A stretch of 64,000 bases of DNA from Pseudolysobacter sp964466115 (GTDB lineage: Bacteria > Pseudomonadota > Gammaproteobacteria > Xanthomonadales > Rhodanobacteraceae). The notes under the pieces are model-generated. The model saw nothing but the letters and a program-made list of their open reading frames with translations, did not search any database and was not told the DNA's origin. The stretch is taken from contig CAYXMH010000005.1 in assembly GCA_964466115.1 (NCBI GenBank), positions 1 through 64,000 on the forward strand. Direction: 5' to 3'. Of the stretch, positions 6,568 through 15,322 are shown one piece after another. Each line of letters begins with the position of its first letter. Positions within the stretch are counted from its first letter, which is position 1. Position numbers and translations under genes: made by a program.

Positions 6568-7623
6568 ATGAATTCTCGGTTTAACCCTCCCCTTGATGCC
6601 CGTGCCAGGCAACTGCTGCGTGCTTTGATTGCCCAATACATTACCGATGGTCAACCGGTAGGCTCGCGCACGCTCGCTAAACAGGCCGGCTTGGATGTGA
6701 GTGCCGCGACGATACGCAATGTGATGGCGGATTTGGAAGATTTTGGCTTAGTCGCCGCTCCGCACACCTCAGCGGGTAGGGTGCCAACGGCGCAAGGGTA
6801 TCGCGTGTTCGTTGATAGTTTGCTTGAGGTGCAGCCGCTGGCTGAGCTCGAGTTGGAGCAAATGCGCAAAGACCTCCCAAGCCACGCCCCGACCCAAGAT
6901 TTGCTCAGTGGGGCGTCTTCGCTGCTATCGGCGGTGACACATTTCGTTGGTGTCGTCAGTGTGCCTAAGCGTGAGGAATTTCCATTTCGGCACATCGATT
7001 TTGTGCTGCTCGGCGGCAATCGAGTCTTGGTCATTCTGGTGTTTACCGATAACCAGGTGCAAAACCGCGTGGTGGTCACCGAACGCGCGTATTCACCCTC
7101 GGAATTGGAGCAAATCGCGAATTACCTAAACAGCCAATTCACCGGTTTGCGCTTAAGCGACATCCGTGAACGTTTGGTGCGCGAGATGCGCGAAACCAGC
7201 AACACCGTTAACCGGTTGATGAGCGCCGCCATGGATGTGGCGCGCGGTGCTTTTACACCGGACGCGGCACCGGACATGATGGTGGCCGGGCAAACCAATT
7301 TGATGGGCTGTTCGGAGTTGTCCGACATGGATCGGCTGCGCGAGTTGTTCGAAGCGTTTCAGCAAAAACGCGATTTGCTGCAGTTATTGGAAAATTGCTC
7401 GCATGCGCAAGGGGTTAGTCTTTTTATTGGTGAAGAATCTGGTTTTACCGCACTGGATTCCTGCAGCCTGGTTACCGCGCCTTATGGAATGAAGGGGCGA
7501 GTATTGGGTGTGTTGGGTGTGATTGGGCCAACGCGCATGGCCTATCAACGCGTAATCCCTGTGGTTCAAGCCACGGCACAAATTTTGTCGAATGCCTTGA
7601 ATCAGGCCGATTCGTCCCCATAA
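6568..7623 (+). CDS. hrcA: Heat-inducible transcription repressor HrcA
   Basis: A 351-residue repressor with an N-terminal winged HTH (ALIAQYITDGQPVGSRTLAK, then SAATIRNVMADLEDFGLV), the conserved PHTSAGRVPTAQGYRVFVD and a C-terminal domain ending in GPTRMAYQRVIPVV. HrcA binds CIRCE operators and needs GroEL for activity. The ATG at 6568 gives the usual N terminus; a TTG 15 bases upstream is less likely. No canonical CIRCE element is visible upstream of hrcA, grpE or dnaK here, so its targets may lie elsewhere (for example groESL). A sigma-32 promoter for grpE is embedded in its last codons. Confidence 0.97.
   Translation: MNSRFNPPLDARARQLLRALIAQYITDGQPVGSRTLAKQAGLDVSAATIRNVMADLEDFGLVAAPHTSAGRVPTAQGYRVFVDSLLEVQPLAELELEQMRKDLPSHAPTQDLLSGASSLLSAVTHFVGVVSVPKREEFPFRHIDFVLLGGNRVLVILVFTDNQVQNRVVVTERAYSPSELEQIANYLNSQFTGLRLSDIRERLVREMRETSNTVNRLMSAAMDVARGAFTPDAAPDMMVAGQTNLMGCSELSDMDRLRELFEAFQQKRDLLQLLENCSHAQGVSLFIGEESGFTALDSCSLVTAPYGMKGRVLGVLGVIGPTRMAYQRVIPVVQATAQILSNALNQADSSP
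7596..7623 (+). promoter_or_regulatory. Sigma-32 (RpoH) promoter of grpE, inside the hrcA 3' end
   Basis: CTTGAA (7596-7601), 14-bp spacer, CCCCATAA (7616-7623), close to the RpoH consensus CTTGAAA-N11-16-CCCCATNT. The -10 overlaps the hrcA stop codon. Predicted start is about 85 bases before the grpE ATG. Confidence 0.85.
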
Positions 7624-7713
7624 GCCCGCTGGGTTATTAAAACCGTGCCAAAATCGTTCCTATCCAGGAGCGAATTTAGGTTACGCCCGATTTAAGACAA
7701 TTTTGGAGTTGTG

Positions 7714-8274
7714 ATGGAACGAACCAATCCCACCCATTCTCAACCGGCGCTCGATCCCAAACCGGTTGTGAACCCAAATGCAACGGGTGGCCATCCGGTC
7801 GCGACCGATGTGGATCAAATGACGCAACAACTGGCGGAGTGTCAAAGCAAGCTTGATGAAATGCGGGAGTTGATGCTGCGCGAACGCGCTGAGCTTGATA
7901 ACCAACGCAAACGCTTGGTGCGCGATCTTGAACAAGCGCGCAAGTTTGCCAATGAACGCATACTGAGCGAATTGCTACCGGTGTGCGATAGCCTGGAGCG
8001 TGGGCTGGCTGTGGAGAACGCCGATATTCAAGCCTTGCGCGCAGGCATGGAGCTCACCTTAAAGGAGTTACTGAAAGTAGCCGAAGGCAATGGCCTTAAG
8101 CCACTGAATCCCTTTGGGGCGGTGTTCAATCCGGAGCAGCATCAGGCGGTCAATGTGGTGAATGATTCTCAGCGAGCACCGAATACCGTGGTTGCGGTTT
8201 TCCAGAAAGGCTACATGCTAAACGAACGCTTATTGCGTCCGGCTCTGGTCACCGTGGCTAAGTCTTCATCTTGA
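7714..8274 (+). CDS. grpE: Nucleotide exchange factor GrpE
   Basis: A 186-residue cochaperone that releases ADP from DnaK. Residues about 25-85 form the long paired helix (LAECQSKLDEMRELMLRERA, then LDNQRKRLVRDLEQARKFAN). The beta domain ends NPEQHQAVNVV, then VVAVFQKGYMLNERLLRPA, the signature of the family. ATG at 7714 is preceded by TTGGAG; a GTG at 7711 overlaps it. Expressed from the sigma-32 promoter at 7596-7623. Confidence 0.97.
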   Translation: MERTNPTHSQPALDPKPVVNPNATGGHPVATDVDQMTQQLAECQSKLDEMRELMLRERAELDNQRKRLVRDLEQARKFANERILSELLPVCDSLERGLAVENADIQALRAGMELTLKELLKVAEGNGLKPLNPFGAVFNPEQHQAVNVVNDSQRAPNTVVAVFQKGYMLNERLLRPALVTVAKSSS

Positions 8275-8311
8275 TAAAAGCAAAATAAGCGCGAAAAGTG
8301 TGGGAATAGCG

Positions 8312-8339
8312 CTTGAATTTTTAACCGGCTCCCCCAATT
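8312..8339 (+). promoter_or_regulatory. Sigma-32 (RpoH) promoter of dnaK
   Basis: CTTGAA (8312-8317), 14-bp spacer, CCCCAATT (8332-8339). The spacer length is identical to that of the grpE promoter. Predicted leader before the dnaK ATG is about 48 bases. Confidence 0.85.
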
Positions 8340-8392
8340 AGCCACTTAAGTCTGCGATCCATCGATCGCGCATACATATCCGGAGAGAGTTT

Positions 8393-10306
8393 ATGGGCAA
8401 AATTATTGGTATCGATCTTGGCACGACCAATTCGTGCGTTGCCGTTATGGAAGGTGGAACGGCGCGGGTGATTGAGAACTCCGAAGGCGATCGCACCACC
8501 CCTTCGATTGTCGCGTTTAAAGACAACGAAGTGTTGGTGGGTGCTACCGCTAAACGCCAGGCGGTCACCAACCCCAAAAATACATTGTATGCCGTCAAGC
8601 GCTTAATCGGCCGTAAATTCACCGAAAGTGAGGTCCAAAAGGACATCCAATTGGTGCCGTATTCGATTGTTGCGGCGGAGAACGGCGATGCCTGGGTGGA
8701 AGTCAGCGGCAAGCGCATGGCGCCGCCGGAGATTTCAGCCAAAGTGCTGATGAAAATGAAGAAAACCGCGGAAGATTATCTTGGTGAAGCGGTCACCGAG
8801 GCGGTCATCACGGTGCCGGCCTATTTCAACGATTCACAACGCCAAGCGACCAAAGATGCGGGGCGCATTGCCGGCCTTGAGGTCAAACGCATTATCAACG
8901 AGCCGACCGCCGCGGCGTTGGCTTATGGCATTGATAAGAAAGGCGGCGACCGTAAAATCGCAGTCTACGATTTGGGCGGTGGAACCTTTGATATCTCCAT
9001 TATTGAAATCGCCGAAGTCGATGGTGAGAAACAGTTTGAAGTGCTGGCCACGAACGGTGACACGTTCCTCGGCGGTGAGGATTTCGACAAGCGCTTGATC
9101 GACTTTTTGGTCGATGAGTTTAAGAAGGAACAGGGCATCGATCTGAAAAACGATTCGTTGGCGCTGCAGCGTTTAAAAGACGGAGCGGAGCGCGCCAAGA
9201 TCGAGCTTAGCACCGCGCATCAAACCGAGGTTAACCTGCCTTACATCACCGCCGATGCCAGTGGGCCGAAGCATCTCAACATCAAAATGACACGCGCCAA
9301 GCTTGAGGCGTTAGTCGATGAATTGGTTAAAGCGACGATCGGCCCGTGCAAAATGGCGATCAAAGATGCGGGGCTTAAAGTTTCCGATGTGGATGAAGTG
9401 ATTCTGGTCGGCGGCCAAACCCGCATGCCGAAAGTGCAGGAGGCGGTGAAAGAGTTTTTCGGTCGCGAACCGCGTAAAGATGTGAACCCCGATGAAGCCG
9501 TTGCCGTCGGTGCGGCGATTCAGGCGGGTGTGTTGGGTGGCCAAGTCAAGGATGTGCTGTTGCTCGACGTTACCCCGCTATCGCTTGGTATCGAAACCAA
9601 GGGCGGCGTGATGACCAAGCTGATCGAGAAAAATACGACGATCCCGACCAAAGCGAGCCAAATTTTCTCGACCGCGGAAGACAATCAAAACGCCGTTACC
9701 GTGCACGTCCTGCAAGGCGAGCGCGAGCGTGCCTCGACCAACAAATCGCTGGCGAAGTTTGATTTAACCGGCATCGATTCAGCGCCGAGCGGCATGCCGC
9801 AAATTGAAGTCGCTTTCGATATCGATGCCAACGGCATTTTGCACGTTTCGGCCAAAGACAAGAAAACCGGCAAGGAACAGCGCATCGAAATCAAGGCGGG
9901 CTCCGGCTTAAGCGAGGCGGAAATCCAGCAAATGGTGCGCGATGCCGAAGCGAATAAGGAAGACGATAAACGGTTTCACGAGCTGGTGACGGCACGCAAT
10001 AAAGCCGACCAATTGGTACATGCAACGCGAAGCTCACTGAAGGAACACGGCGGAAAAATTCCACCCGATGCGATTGGCGCGATCGAAAAGGCCCTGGCCG
10101 ATCTTGAGTCCGCAATGAAAGGCGAAGACAAGGCCGCCATTGAAGCGAAGACCAGCGCACTTGAGCAAGCAGCGCAAGCGTTAGCAACAGCCGCTGCCAG
10201 CGCGCAAAGCAGTGCGGCAGGTGATGCTGGCGCGACCGGCGCGGCGGGAACCGAACCCGCGGACGATGTCGTTGATGCGGAGTTTTCCGAGGTGAAGAAA
10301 AACTAA
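8393..10306 (+). CDS. dnaK: Chaperone protein DnaK (Hsp70)
   Basis: A 637-residue Hsp70. The ATPase domain starts GKIIGIDLGTTNSCVAVMEG and contains the phosphate loop IAVYDLGGGTFDISIIEI and the adenosine motif VDEVILVGGQTRMPKVQ. The linker DVLLLDVTPLSLGIETKGG leads to the substrate-binding domain, a helical lid and a disordered Ala/Gly-rich tail ending DDVVDAEFSEVKKN, typical of proteobacterial DnaK. It works with GrpE and DnaJ in protein folding and in sigma-32 control. Its own sigma-32 promoter precedes it. Confidence 0.99.
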   Translation: MGKIIGIDLGTTNSCVAVMEGGTARVIENSEGDRTTPSIVAFKDNEVLVGATAKRQAVTNPKNTLYAVKRLIGRKFTESEVQKDIQLVPYSIVAAENGDAWVEVSGKRMAPPEISAKVLMKMKKTAEDYLGEAVTEAVITVPAYFNDSQRQATKDAGRIAGLEVKRIINEPTAAALAYGIDKKGGDRKIAVYDLGGGTFDISIIEIAEVDGEKQFEVLATNGDTFLGGEDFDKRLIDFLVDEFKKEQGIDLKNDSLALQRLKDGAERAKIELSTAHQTEVNLPYITADASGPKHLNIKMTRAKLEALVDELVKATIGPCKMAIKDAGLKVSDVDEVILVGGQTRMPKVQEAVKEFFGREPRKDVNPDEAVAVGAAIQAGVLGGQVKDVLLLDVTPLSLGIETKGGVMTKLIEKNTTIPTKASQIFSTAEDNQNAVTVHVLQGERERASTNKSLAKFDLTGIDSAPSGMPQIEVAFDIDANGILHVSAKDKKTGKEQRIEIKAGSGLSEAEIQQMVRDAEANKEDDKRFHELVTARNKADQLVHATRSSLKEHGGKIPPDAIGAIEKALADLESAMKGEDKAAIEAKTSALEQAAQALATAAASAQSSAAGDAGATGAAGTEPADDVVDAEFSEVKKN

Positions 10307-10339
10307 TTACCGAAAGGTAACGTAGAGGCCCTTGCAATA

Positions 10340-10378
10340 CCATCCTACGCCTTGGCTATAGCCGCCGGGCGAGGATGG
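10340..10378 (+). other. Hairpin in the dnaK-dnaJ intergenic region
   Basis: CCATCCT (10340-10346) plus CGCC (10348-10351) can pair with GGCG (10368-10371) plus AGGATGG (10372-10378), with one bulged A; the loop contains a 10-bp palindrome GGCTATAGCC (10354-10363). No T-run follows, so it is unlikely to be a full terminator; it may stabilise or process the dnaK message and set the dnaK:dnaJ ratio. Confidence 0.55.
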
Positions 10379-10452
10379 CAGGGGAATGGGGCGGCACAGC
10401 GTGAGCGCTTGCCAATGGATAAGTGCGTAGCGCGCACGGAATGGTCAAGCGC

Positions 10453-11565
10453 ATGAGCAAACGCGATTACTATGAAGTTCTTGGGGTTTCGAAATCGGTC
10501 AGCGATGCCGAGCTCAAAACCGCTTATCGCCGTATGGCGATGAAATACCATCCTGATCGCAACACCGAGGATGCCAGCGCCCAAGAAAAATTCAAAGAGG
10601 CAAAAGAAGCCTACGAGATTTTATCCGATGCGCAAAAGCGCGGCCTTTACGATCAACACGGGCATGCGGCGTTCGAGGGTGGATTTGGAGCAAACGGTGG
10701 CTTCCAAGGCGATGTCGGCGATATTTTTGGCGATATCTTCGGGGATATTTTCGGAGGTGGCCGTGGTCGGCAACGACGCGGGGCGGATTTGCGCTATGTC
10801 GTGGATTTGGATTTGGAAGAAGCCGTATTTGGCATCGATCGCGAGATCGAAATCCCCACACTGAAAGCTTGCACCAAATGCAAAGGCAGCGGTTCGTCCG
10901 ATGGCAAAACCAATACGTGCGGTACTTGCCAGGGGCACGGTCGGGTGCGGATGCAAAATGGTATTTTTTCAGTGCAGCAAACCTGTCCACATTGCTCCGG
11001 TACTGGTAAGGTCATAAGCAACCCATGCAAGACCTGCCGTGGTGAAGGTCGAGTTCAGGATAAGAAAACCTTATCAGTGAAAATTCCTGCGGGGGTTGAT
11101 AATGGTGATCGCATTCGGCTCTCGGGTGAGGGCGAAGCCGGCCCTAGCGGCAGTGCGGCGGGCGATTTGTACATTGAAGTGCGAATCAAACCGCATGCGA
11201 TTTTTCAACGCGAGGGCGATGATCTTTACTGCGAGGTACCGATCCGCTTTAGCCAGGCGGCTTTGGGCGGCGAATTAAAAGTACCAACGTTGGATGGCGA
11301 GGCCAACATTCGAATCCCAGCCGAAACACAAACCGGCAAGTTGTTTCGGCTGCGCGGCAAAGGGGTGCGTTCCGTGCGCAGCGGCCATACCGGTGATTTG
11401 ATGTGTCGGGTGGTGATTGAAACACCGGTCAAACTTAGCAAGCGCCAACGCGAATTGTTGCAGGAGTTTGAATCGAGTTTCGATGAAGACGCCACCAGTC
11501 ATACGCCACGTGCGAATTCCTGGTTGGATGGAGTGCGCCAGTTTTGGGATAAGATGAAAGCGTGA
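10453..11565 (+). CDS. dnaJ: Chaperone protein DnaJ (Hsp40)
   Basis: A 370-residue class I J-protein. The J domain (SKRDYYEVLGVSK, with the HPD motif in KYHPDRN) is followed by a G/F-rich linker containing three GDIFGDIFGDIFGG repeats. Four CxxCxGxG zinc motifs come next (CTKCKGSG, CGTCQGHG, CPHCSGTG, CKTCRGEG), then the C-terminal beta domains. The ATG at 10453 is chosen because MSKRDYYEVLG is the standard N terminus. Its TGA overlaps the dapB start (GTGA). Confidence 0.99.
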   Translation: MSKRDYYEVLGVSKSVSDAELKTAYRRMAMKYHPDRNTEDASAQEKFKEAKEAYEILSDAQKRGLYDQHGHAAFEGGFGANGGFQGDVGDIFGDIFGDIFGGGRGRQRRGADLRYVVDLDLEEAVFGIDREIEIPTLKACTKCKGSGSSDGKTNTCGTCQGHGRVRMQNGIFSVQQTCPHCSGTGKVISNPCKTCRGEGRVQDKKTLSVKIPAGVDNGDRIRLSGEGEAGPSGSAAGDLYIEVRIKPHAIFQREGDDLYCEVPIRFSQAALGGELKVPTLDGEANIRIPAETQTGKLFRLRGKGVRSVRSGHTGDLMCRVVIETPVKLSKRQRELLQEFESSFDEDATSHTPRANSWLDGVRQFWDKMKA

Positions 11566-12350
11566 ATACCAAAGTGCCGGTGCGGGTGGTTTTGCATGGA
11601 ACGGCTGGCCGCATGGGCCAGGCGGTATTGCGTGTAGCCCCGGATTTCGTAGCAGTGACAATCGCCGCAGCGCTGGTGCGGCGTGCCGGTGCTGCAGAAG
11701 GAGCTATGTTAAACCCGGTGTTTTGCGATTCGCTGCCGTCGGGTTTGCAAGCCGACATATTGTTGGATTTTAGTCGACCCGAGGGGTTCGATGTGGCATT
11801 GCAATTGGCCTTGGACCGAAATCTGGCATTTGTAAGTGGGACCACAGGCTTGAGTTCAACCCAATACGCAGCATTGGAAAGCGCTTCCGCTGTAATTCCG
11901 ATCGTGTGGAGCGCGAATTTTAGCCTGGGTGTGGCGATGTTGCATGCCCTGGTAAAACAAACCGCGCAAGCGCTACCGGATTGGGATTGTGAAATCATCG
12001 AAGCGCATCATCGGTATAAGGAAGATGCCCCGTCGGGCACTGCGTTAAGTCTCGGGCGAACCGTCGCGGCCGCGCGCGGCGTTACGCTTGATGCTGCAGC
12101 GAGTTTCGGACGCAAGGGCCAGCACTGTCCGCGGGTGGGGGGTGAGATCGGTATTCATGCGGTGCGCGGTGGGGACATTGCGGGGGAGCATCAGCTCATA
12201 TTTGTTGGAGAGGGCGAGCGCATTGAAATCACTCACCGCGCTCACAACCGCGATATTTTTGCGCGTGGCGCGCTTGAAGTCGCAGTATGGTTGCGAGGGC
12301 GTTCACCGCGTTTGTACAGCATGGAAGACGTGATTTCTTCGCAAATTTAG
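11562..12350 (+). CDS. dapB: 4-hydroxy-tetrahydrodipicolinate reductase DapB
   Basis: A 262-residue NAD(P)H-dependent reductase in lysine and diaminopimelate synthesis. It has the nucleotide-binding glycine motif HGTAGRMGQ at the N terminus, the GTTGL loop and the signature IIEAHHRYKEDAPSGTALSL with the catalytic His-His and the substrate-binding Lys/Ser-Gly-Thr. It starts at GTG 11562, overlapping the dnaJ stop by four bases, so it is coupled to the heat-shock operon. dnaJ-dapB adjacency is common in proteobacteria. Confidence 0.97.
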   Translation: MNTKVPVRVVLHGTAGRMGQAVLRVAPDFVAVTIAAALVRRAGAAEGAMLNPVFCDSLPSGLQADILLDFSRPEGFDVALQLALDRNLAFVSGTTGLSSTQYAALESASAVIPIVWSANFSLGVAMLHALVKQTAQALPDWDCEIIEAHHRYKEDAPSGTALSLGRTVAAARGVTLDAAASFGRKGQHCPRVGGEIGIHAVRGGDIAGEHQLIFVGEGERIEITHRAHNRDIFARGALEVAVWLRGRSPRLYSMEDVISSQI

Positions 12351-12390
12351 TCGGCCGAATTTTCGCGGTTCATTTTAGGAATCATCGCCG

Positions 12391-13629
12391 GTGCTTTCAC
12401 TGAGTTTGCCGCAAGCGCGCGCGCTGCATTTGGCAGCGCTTGGGCTCTTGCATAAGCCGCGCATCAAGCCGACTAAAGCAACCGTGCTCGCCACGATTGC
12501 GCAAATGCAATTATTGCAAATAGATACGATTAATGTCGTTGCGCGCAGCCCGTATCTGGTGCTGTTTTCGCGCCTAGGCGCGTACCCGTCCTGCTGGATC
12601 GAAGAGTTGCTGGCCGAGGGTGCTATCTTTGAAGGCTGGGCGCACGAGGCCTGTTTTATCCCCGTAGAAGACTACCCGTTGCACCGGTTTAACGCGACCA
12701 GCCGCCCCACGCATTGGATGAATAAACAAGCGCGGCGTCTGCATGATGAGCATCGCGATGAAATGGATCGTTTGCTTGATCGTGTACGCACATCCGGGCC
12801 GGTGAAAGCGTCCGATTTTAGGCGCACCGACGGTAAGGGTTCGGGTTGGTGGTCATGGAAAATCGAGAAGCGTTGGCTGGAGGCTTGGTTCGCGCTTGGC
12901 GAATTGATGATTTCGGCGCGGGAAAATTTTCACCGGGTGTACGACGTCAGCGAACGTGTTATTGGCCGTAAGACGCCGAATTGGCGAGCATTGGGGGCAC
13001 TGTCGCAGGAGGAGTTGCAGCGGCAATTTATTCTTAAGTCGGTAAGGGCGTTGGGCATCACTCAAGCGCGTTGGGTTTCCGATTATTTCCGTAGTGGCAG
13101 GAAACACAAGGACGCCGATCTGGCGCCCCTGGTTGATGCAGGAGAACTAAAACACGTAGCGGTGCATGGTTGGGAGGAAATCGGCTATGTGCATCGCGAT
13201 TGGCATGCGCAGGCCGAACTTGCGGCAAGCGGGAAGCTGCGTGCCACGCATACCACGTTGTTATCGCCGTTTGACCCATTGGTGTGGGATCGCGCTCGCG
13301 CTAAAACGATGTTCGGTTTTGAATACACATTGGAATGTTATACGCCTGCGCCAAAGCGACGCTATGGATATTTTGCATTACCGATTTTGTATCGTGGCAG
13401 GTTGATTGGCCGCTTGGACGCGAAAGCCCATCGCCGGCAAGGCGTGTTTGAGATTAAAACGGTATTTTTAGAACCCGATATCGCGGTCGGGACGCGCCTT
13501 CTGAGTGAGCTCGCCGGTGCGATCCAAAGTTGTGCCGAATGGCATAAAACCCCGCAGATCGTGGTTAAAAAAACGCAGCCGTCGATGTTGGCCGGTGCTT
13601 TACGCCGCGTATTGCGTTTAGACGAATAG
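12391..13629 (+). CDS. YcaQ-type crosslink-repair DNA glycosylase (HTH_42)
   Basis: A 412-residue winged-helix protein of the AlkZ/YcaQ (HTH_42) superfamily. The N-terminal segment LLQIDTINVVARSPYLVLFS carries the Q-phi-D motif (QID) that, in the YcaQ subgroup, replaces the Q-phi-Q of AlkZ. The central FEGWAHEACFIP and the C-terminal LSPFDPLVWDR also match the family. Members unhook DNA interstrand crosslinks or remove alkylated bases; the exact substrate here is inferred. It starts at GTG 12391, 40 bases after dapB, probably in the same transcript or from a local promoter. Confidence 0.85.
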   Translation: MLSLSLPQARALHLAALGLLHKPRIKPTKATVLATIAQMQLLQIDTINVVARSPYLVLFSRLGAYPSCWIEELLAEGAIFEGWAHEACFIPVEDYPLHRFNATSRPTHWMNKQARRLHDEHRDEMDRLLDRVRTSGPVKASDFRRTDGKGSGWWSWKIEKRWLEAWFALGELMISARENFHRVYDVSERVIGRKTPNWRALGALSQEELQRQFILKSVRALGITQARWVSDYFRSGRKHKDADLAPLVDAGELKHVAVHGWEEIGYVHRDWHAQAELAASGKLRATHTTLLSPFDPLVWDRARAKTMFGFEYTLECYTPAPKRRYGYFALPILYRGRLIGRLDAKAHRRQGVFEIKTVFLEPDIAVGTRLLSELAGAIQSCAEWHKTPQIVVKKTQPSMLAGALRRVLRLDE

Positions 13630-13944
13630 TCGCAATGAGATTGCGCGTAGCGGTAAAATGGCGGCAGTTTCAGGCGCCTTTTCGATAAGATATGCCTACA
13701 AAATGCCGATTTTGTCGCGATTAAGTGCAGAAAGCCGCGCGTACACATTGGCTTTTCGCATCAAACTACCGTACTATTCATCTCGCTGTGTTTGCTTGGG
13801 ATCACTGTGAACCGTGATCTGATTCGGTAGATCTGCGATCTGTTGCATCGTTTCACCTCGCTGTCTTCACTCCTTGCACACTCAGTTATCGGCTTCAAAC
13901 GCAAGTTTGAGGCATTTTTATACAAATAGTTCAAGGATAAAATT
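13630..13944 (+). promoter_or_regulatory. cspA promoter region and long 5' leader
   Basis: No gene in these 315 bases. A candidate promoter is TTGGCT (13748-13753), 18-bp spacer, TACTAT (13772-13777). Transcription from it would give a leader of about 160 nt before the cold-shock gene, the length expected of a temperature-sensing cspA-type 5' UTR. The leader has several self-complementary stretches, such as GATCTGATTCGGTAGATC. Structure switching is inferred. Confidence 0.5.
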
Positions 13945-14154
13945 ATGGCAGAGCGTCAAATGGGCACCGTTAAATGGTTTAATGATGCCAAGGGTTTTGG
14001 GTTTATCAGTCGCGAAAGTGGCGACGATCTTTTCGTTCATTTCCGCGCCATTCAGTCGAATGGTTTCAGGTCGTTAGCGGAAGGTCAAAAGGTTAGCTTT
14101 ACTGTCACGACCGGTCCAAAAGGATTGCAGGCAGACGAAGTTCAGGTGATCTAA
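13945..14154 (+). CDS. Cold-shock protein, CspA family
   Basis: A 69-residue single OB-fold RNA chaperone. RNP1 is KGFGFISRE and RNP2 is DLFVHFRAI; it begins GTVKWFNDAKGFGFI. It binds single-stranded RNA or DNA and melts structures, often at low temperature. It is monocistronic, with a long leader and its own terminator at 14181-14210. Which of the cold-inducible or constitutive paralogues it is cannot be told from sequence alone. Confidence 0.96.
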   Translation: MAERQMGTVKWFNDAKGFGFISRESGDDLFVHFRAIQSNGFRSLAEGQKVSFTVTTGPKGLQADEVQVI

Positions 14155-14180
14155 ACCAGCATTACCGAATTTTTTTATAA

Positions 14181-14210
14181 AGCCCCGGCCATACGGCCGG
14201 GGCTTTTTTA
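14181..14210 (+). terminator. Rho-independent terminator after cspA
   Basis: Stem AGCCCCGGCC (14181-14190) / GGCCGGGGCT (14195-14204), tetraloop ATAC, then TTTTT. An A/T-rich stretch upstream on the other side may also let it serve the convergent exporter gene. Confidence 0.95.
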
Positions 14211-14232
14211 TTGATGCGTTTGTGCTTTTAAA

Positions 14233-15288
14233 TTAGATCGCTGACGTTCGCTGGCGAGAGAGAACGGCTTCGCGATGGGTAATGTACACGTTAGACCCTA
14301 TGACAATGACTGCGCCAAACGCCGTATTCCAGGTAAGGGTTTCGCCAAACAGGCACCAAGCCAACACCGCAACTAGGGGCAATTGCAAGAAATTCAGCGG
14401 CGTTAGCGCCGACACCTCGCCCAGTTGATAGGCACGCGTCATGCAGATTTGGGCCATGGTCCCGAAAAAGCCGGTTAGTACCAGCCAAAGCCAACCCATC
14501 GCATCCGGCCATTGCCAATAGAACAAAGCCGGGATCAGCGCCAATGGCGTCATAATCAAGCCCATATAGATCACAATCGCATCGGCCCGTTCGGTGCGCG
14601 AAAGAAACTTGATACTGATCGCCGCGCTGGCGACCAAAGCGGCGGCCAATACTGCGACTAGCGTTGCGAGATTAAGGTCGGCGGAAACCGGATGGATGAT
14701 GATCAATACGCCAATGAACCCGACGATGACAGCACTGGTTCGTCGGATGCGGATCACCTCGTTGAGCAGTAATGCAGCACCGATAATGACGAACAATGGC
14801 GATGAATAGGAGATCGCGATGGCTTGCGCCAACGGTAAATGCGCCAACGCCCAAAAACTGGTCAGCATGCCACCCAAGCCAATGACGCAGCGTAGGAAAT
14901 AGAAGCGCAGACGCTTCGTATGTAACAGCGCCAGTCCCGAACCCCATAACAACGGCAGGGCGAACAGCAAACCGAATAAGTTGCGAAAAAAAGCGATCTC
15001 AAAGGGATGGGTTGTGCTCGTCGCAAGCCGTATGGTGATGACCATAAATCCGAACAGCACCGTGCTTCCGGTCATTAGTAAAGCAGCTCGGATGGAAAGT
15101 CCTTGTCCGCTGGCTGAGCTTGGCAAAGGCGGTAATGGCGTAGAGTCCAAATCGGTTGGCTTATGATGGGTTGCGTATGGGAGTGTTGATGCGAATAACC
15201 CCGCATTGTAACGATTTACACCGAGTATTCGTGAGCTTCGCGCACAAAAAATGACGAGGGGTGTAGTATTTGCCCTATAACCCAGCAT
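14233..15288 (-). CDS. EamA/DMT-family inner-membrane transporter
   Basis: A protein of about 290-350 residues with ten predicted transmembrane helices in two EamA repeats. Landmarks are EIAFFRNLFGLLFALPLLW, LAIAISYSSPLFVIIGAALL and, in the second half, TRAYQLGEVSALTPLNFLQL. Drug/metabolite exporters of this type move amino acids, nucleosides or drugs; the substrate is unknown. The first 65 or so residues are polar and unlike the family, so the real start may be an internal codon (for example ATG at 15075). Only 34 bases separate the annotated start from kdsB, also hinting at a later start. Confidence 0.85.
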   Translation of the reverse strand: MLGYRANTTPLVIFCARSSRILGVNRYNAGLFASTLPYATHHKPTDLDSTPLPPLPSSASGQGLSIRAALLMTGSTVLFGFMVITIRLATSTTHPFEIAFFRNLFGLLFALPLLWGSGLALLHTKRLRFYFLRCVIGLGGMLTSFWALAHLPLAQAIAISYSSPLFVIIGAALLLNEVIRIRRTSAVIVGFIGVLIIIHPVSADLNLATLVAVLAAALVASAAISIKFLSRTERADAIVIYMGLIMTPLALIPALFYWQWPDAMGWLWLVLTGFFGTMAQICMTRAYQLGEVSALTPLNFLQLPLVAVLAWCLFGETLTWNTAFGAVIVIGSNVYITHREAVLSRQRTSAI

Positions 15289-15322
15289 TCGAGTCTGCCC
15301 TTAAATCTTCAGTCACCAGCTC

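Noticed and set aside
10331..10360. Sigma-32 promoter directly upstream of dnaJ (CTTGCA...)
   Set aside because: No CCCCAT-like -10 at the right distance; dnaJ is more likely served from the dnaK promoter.
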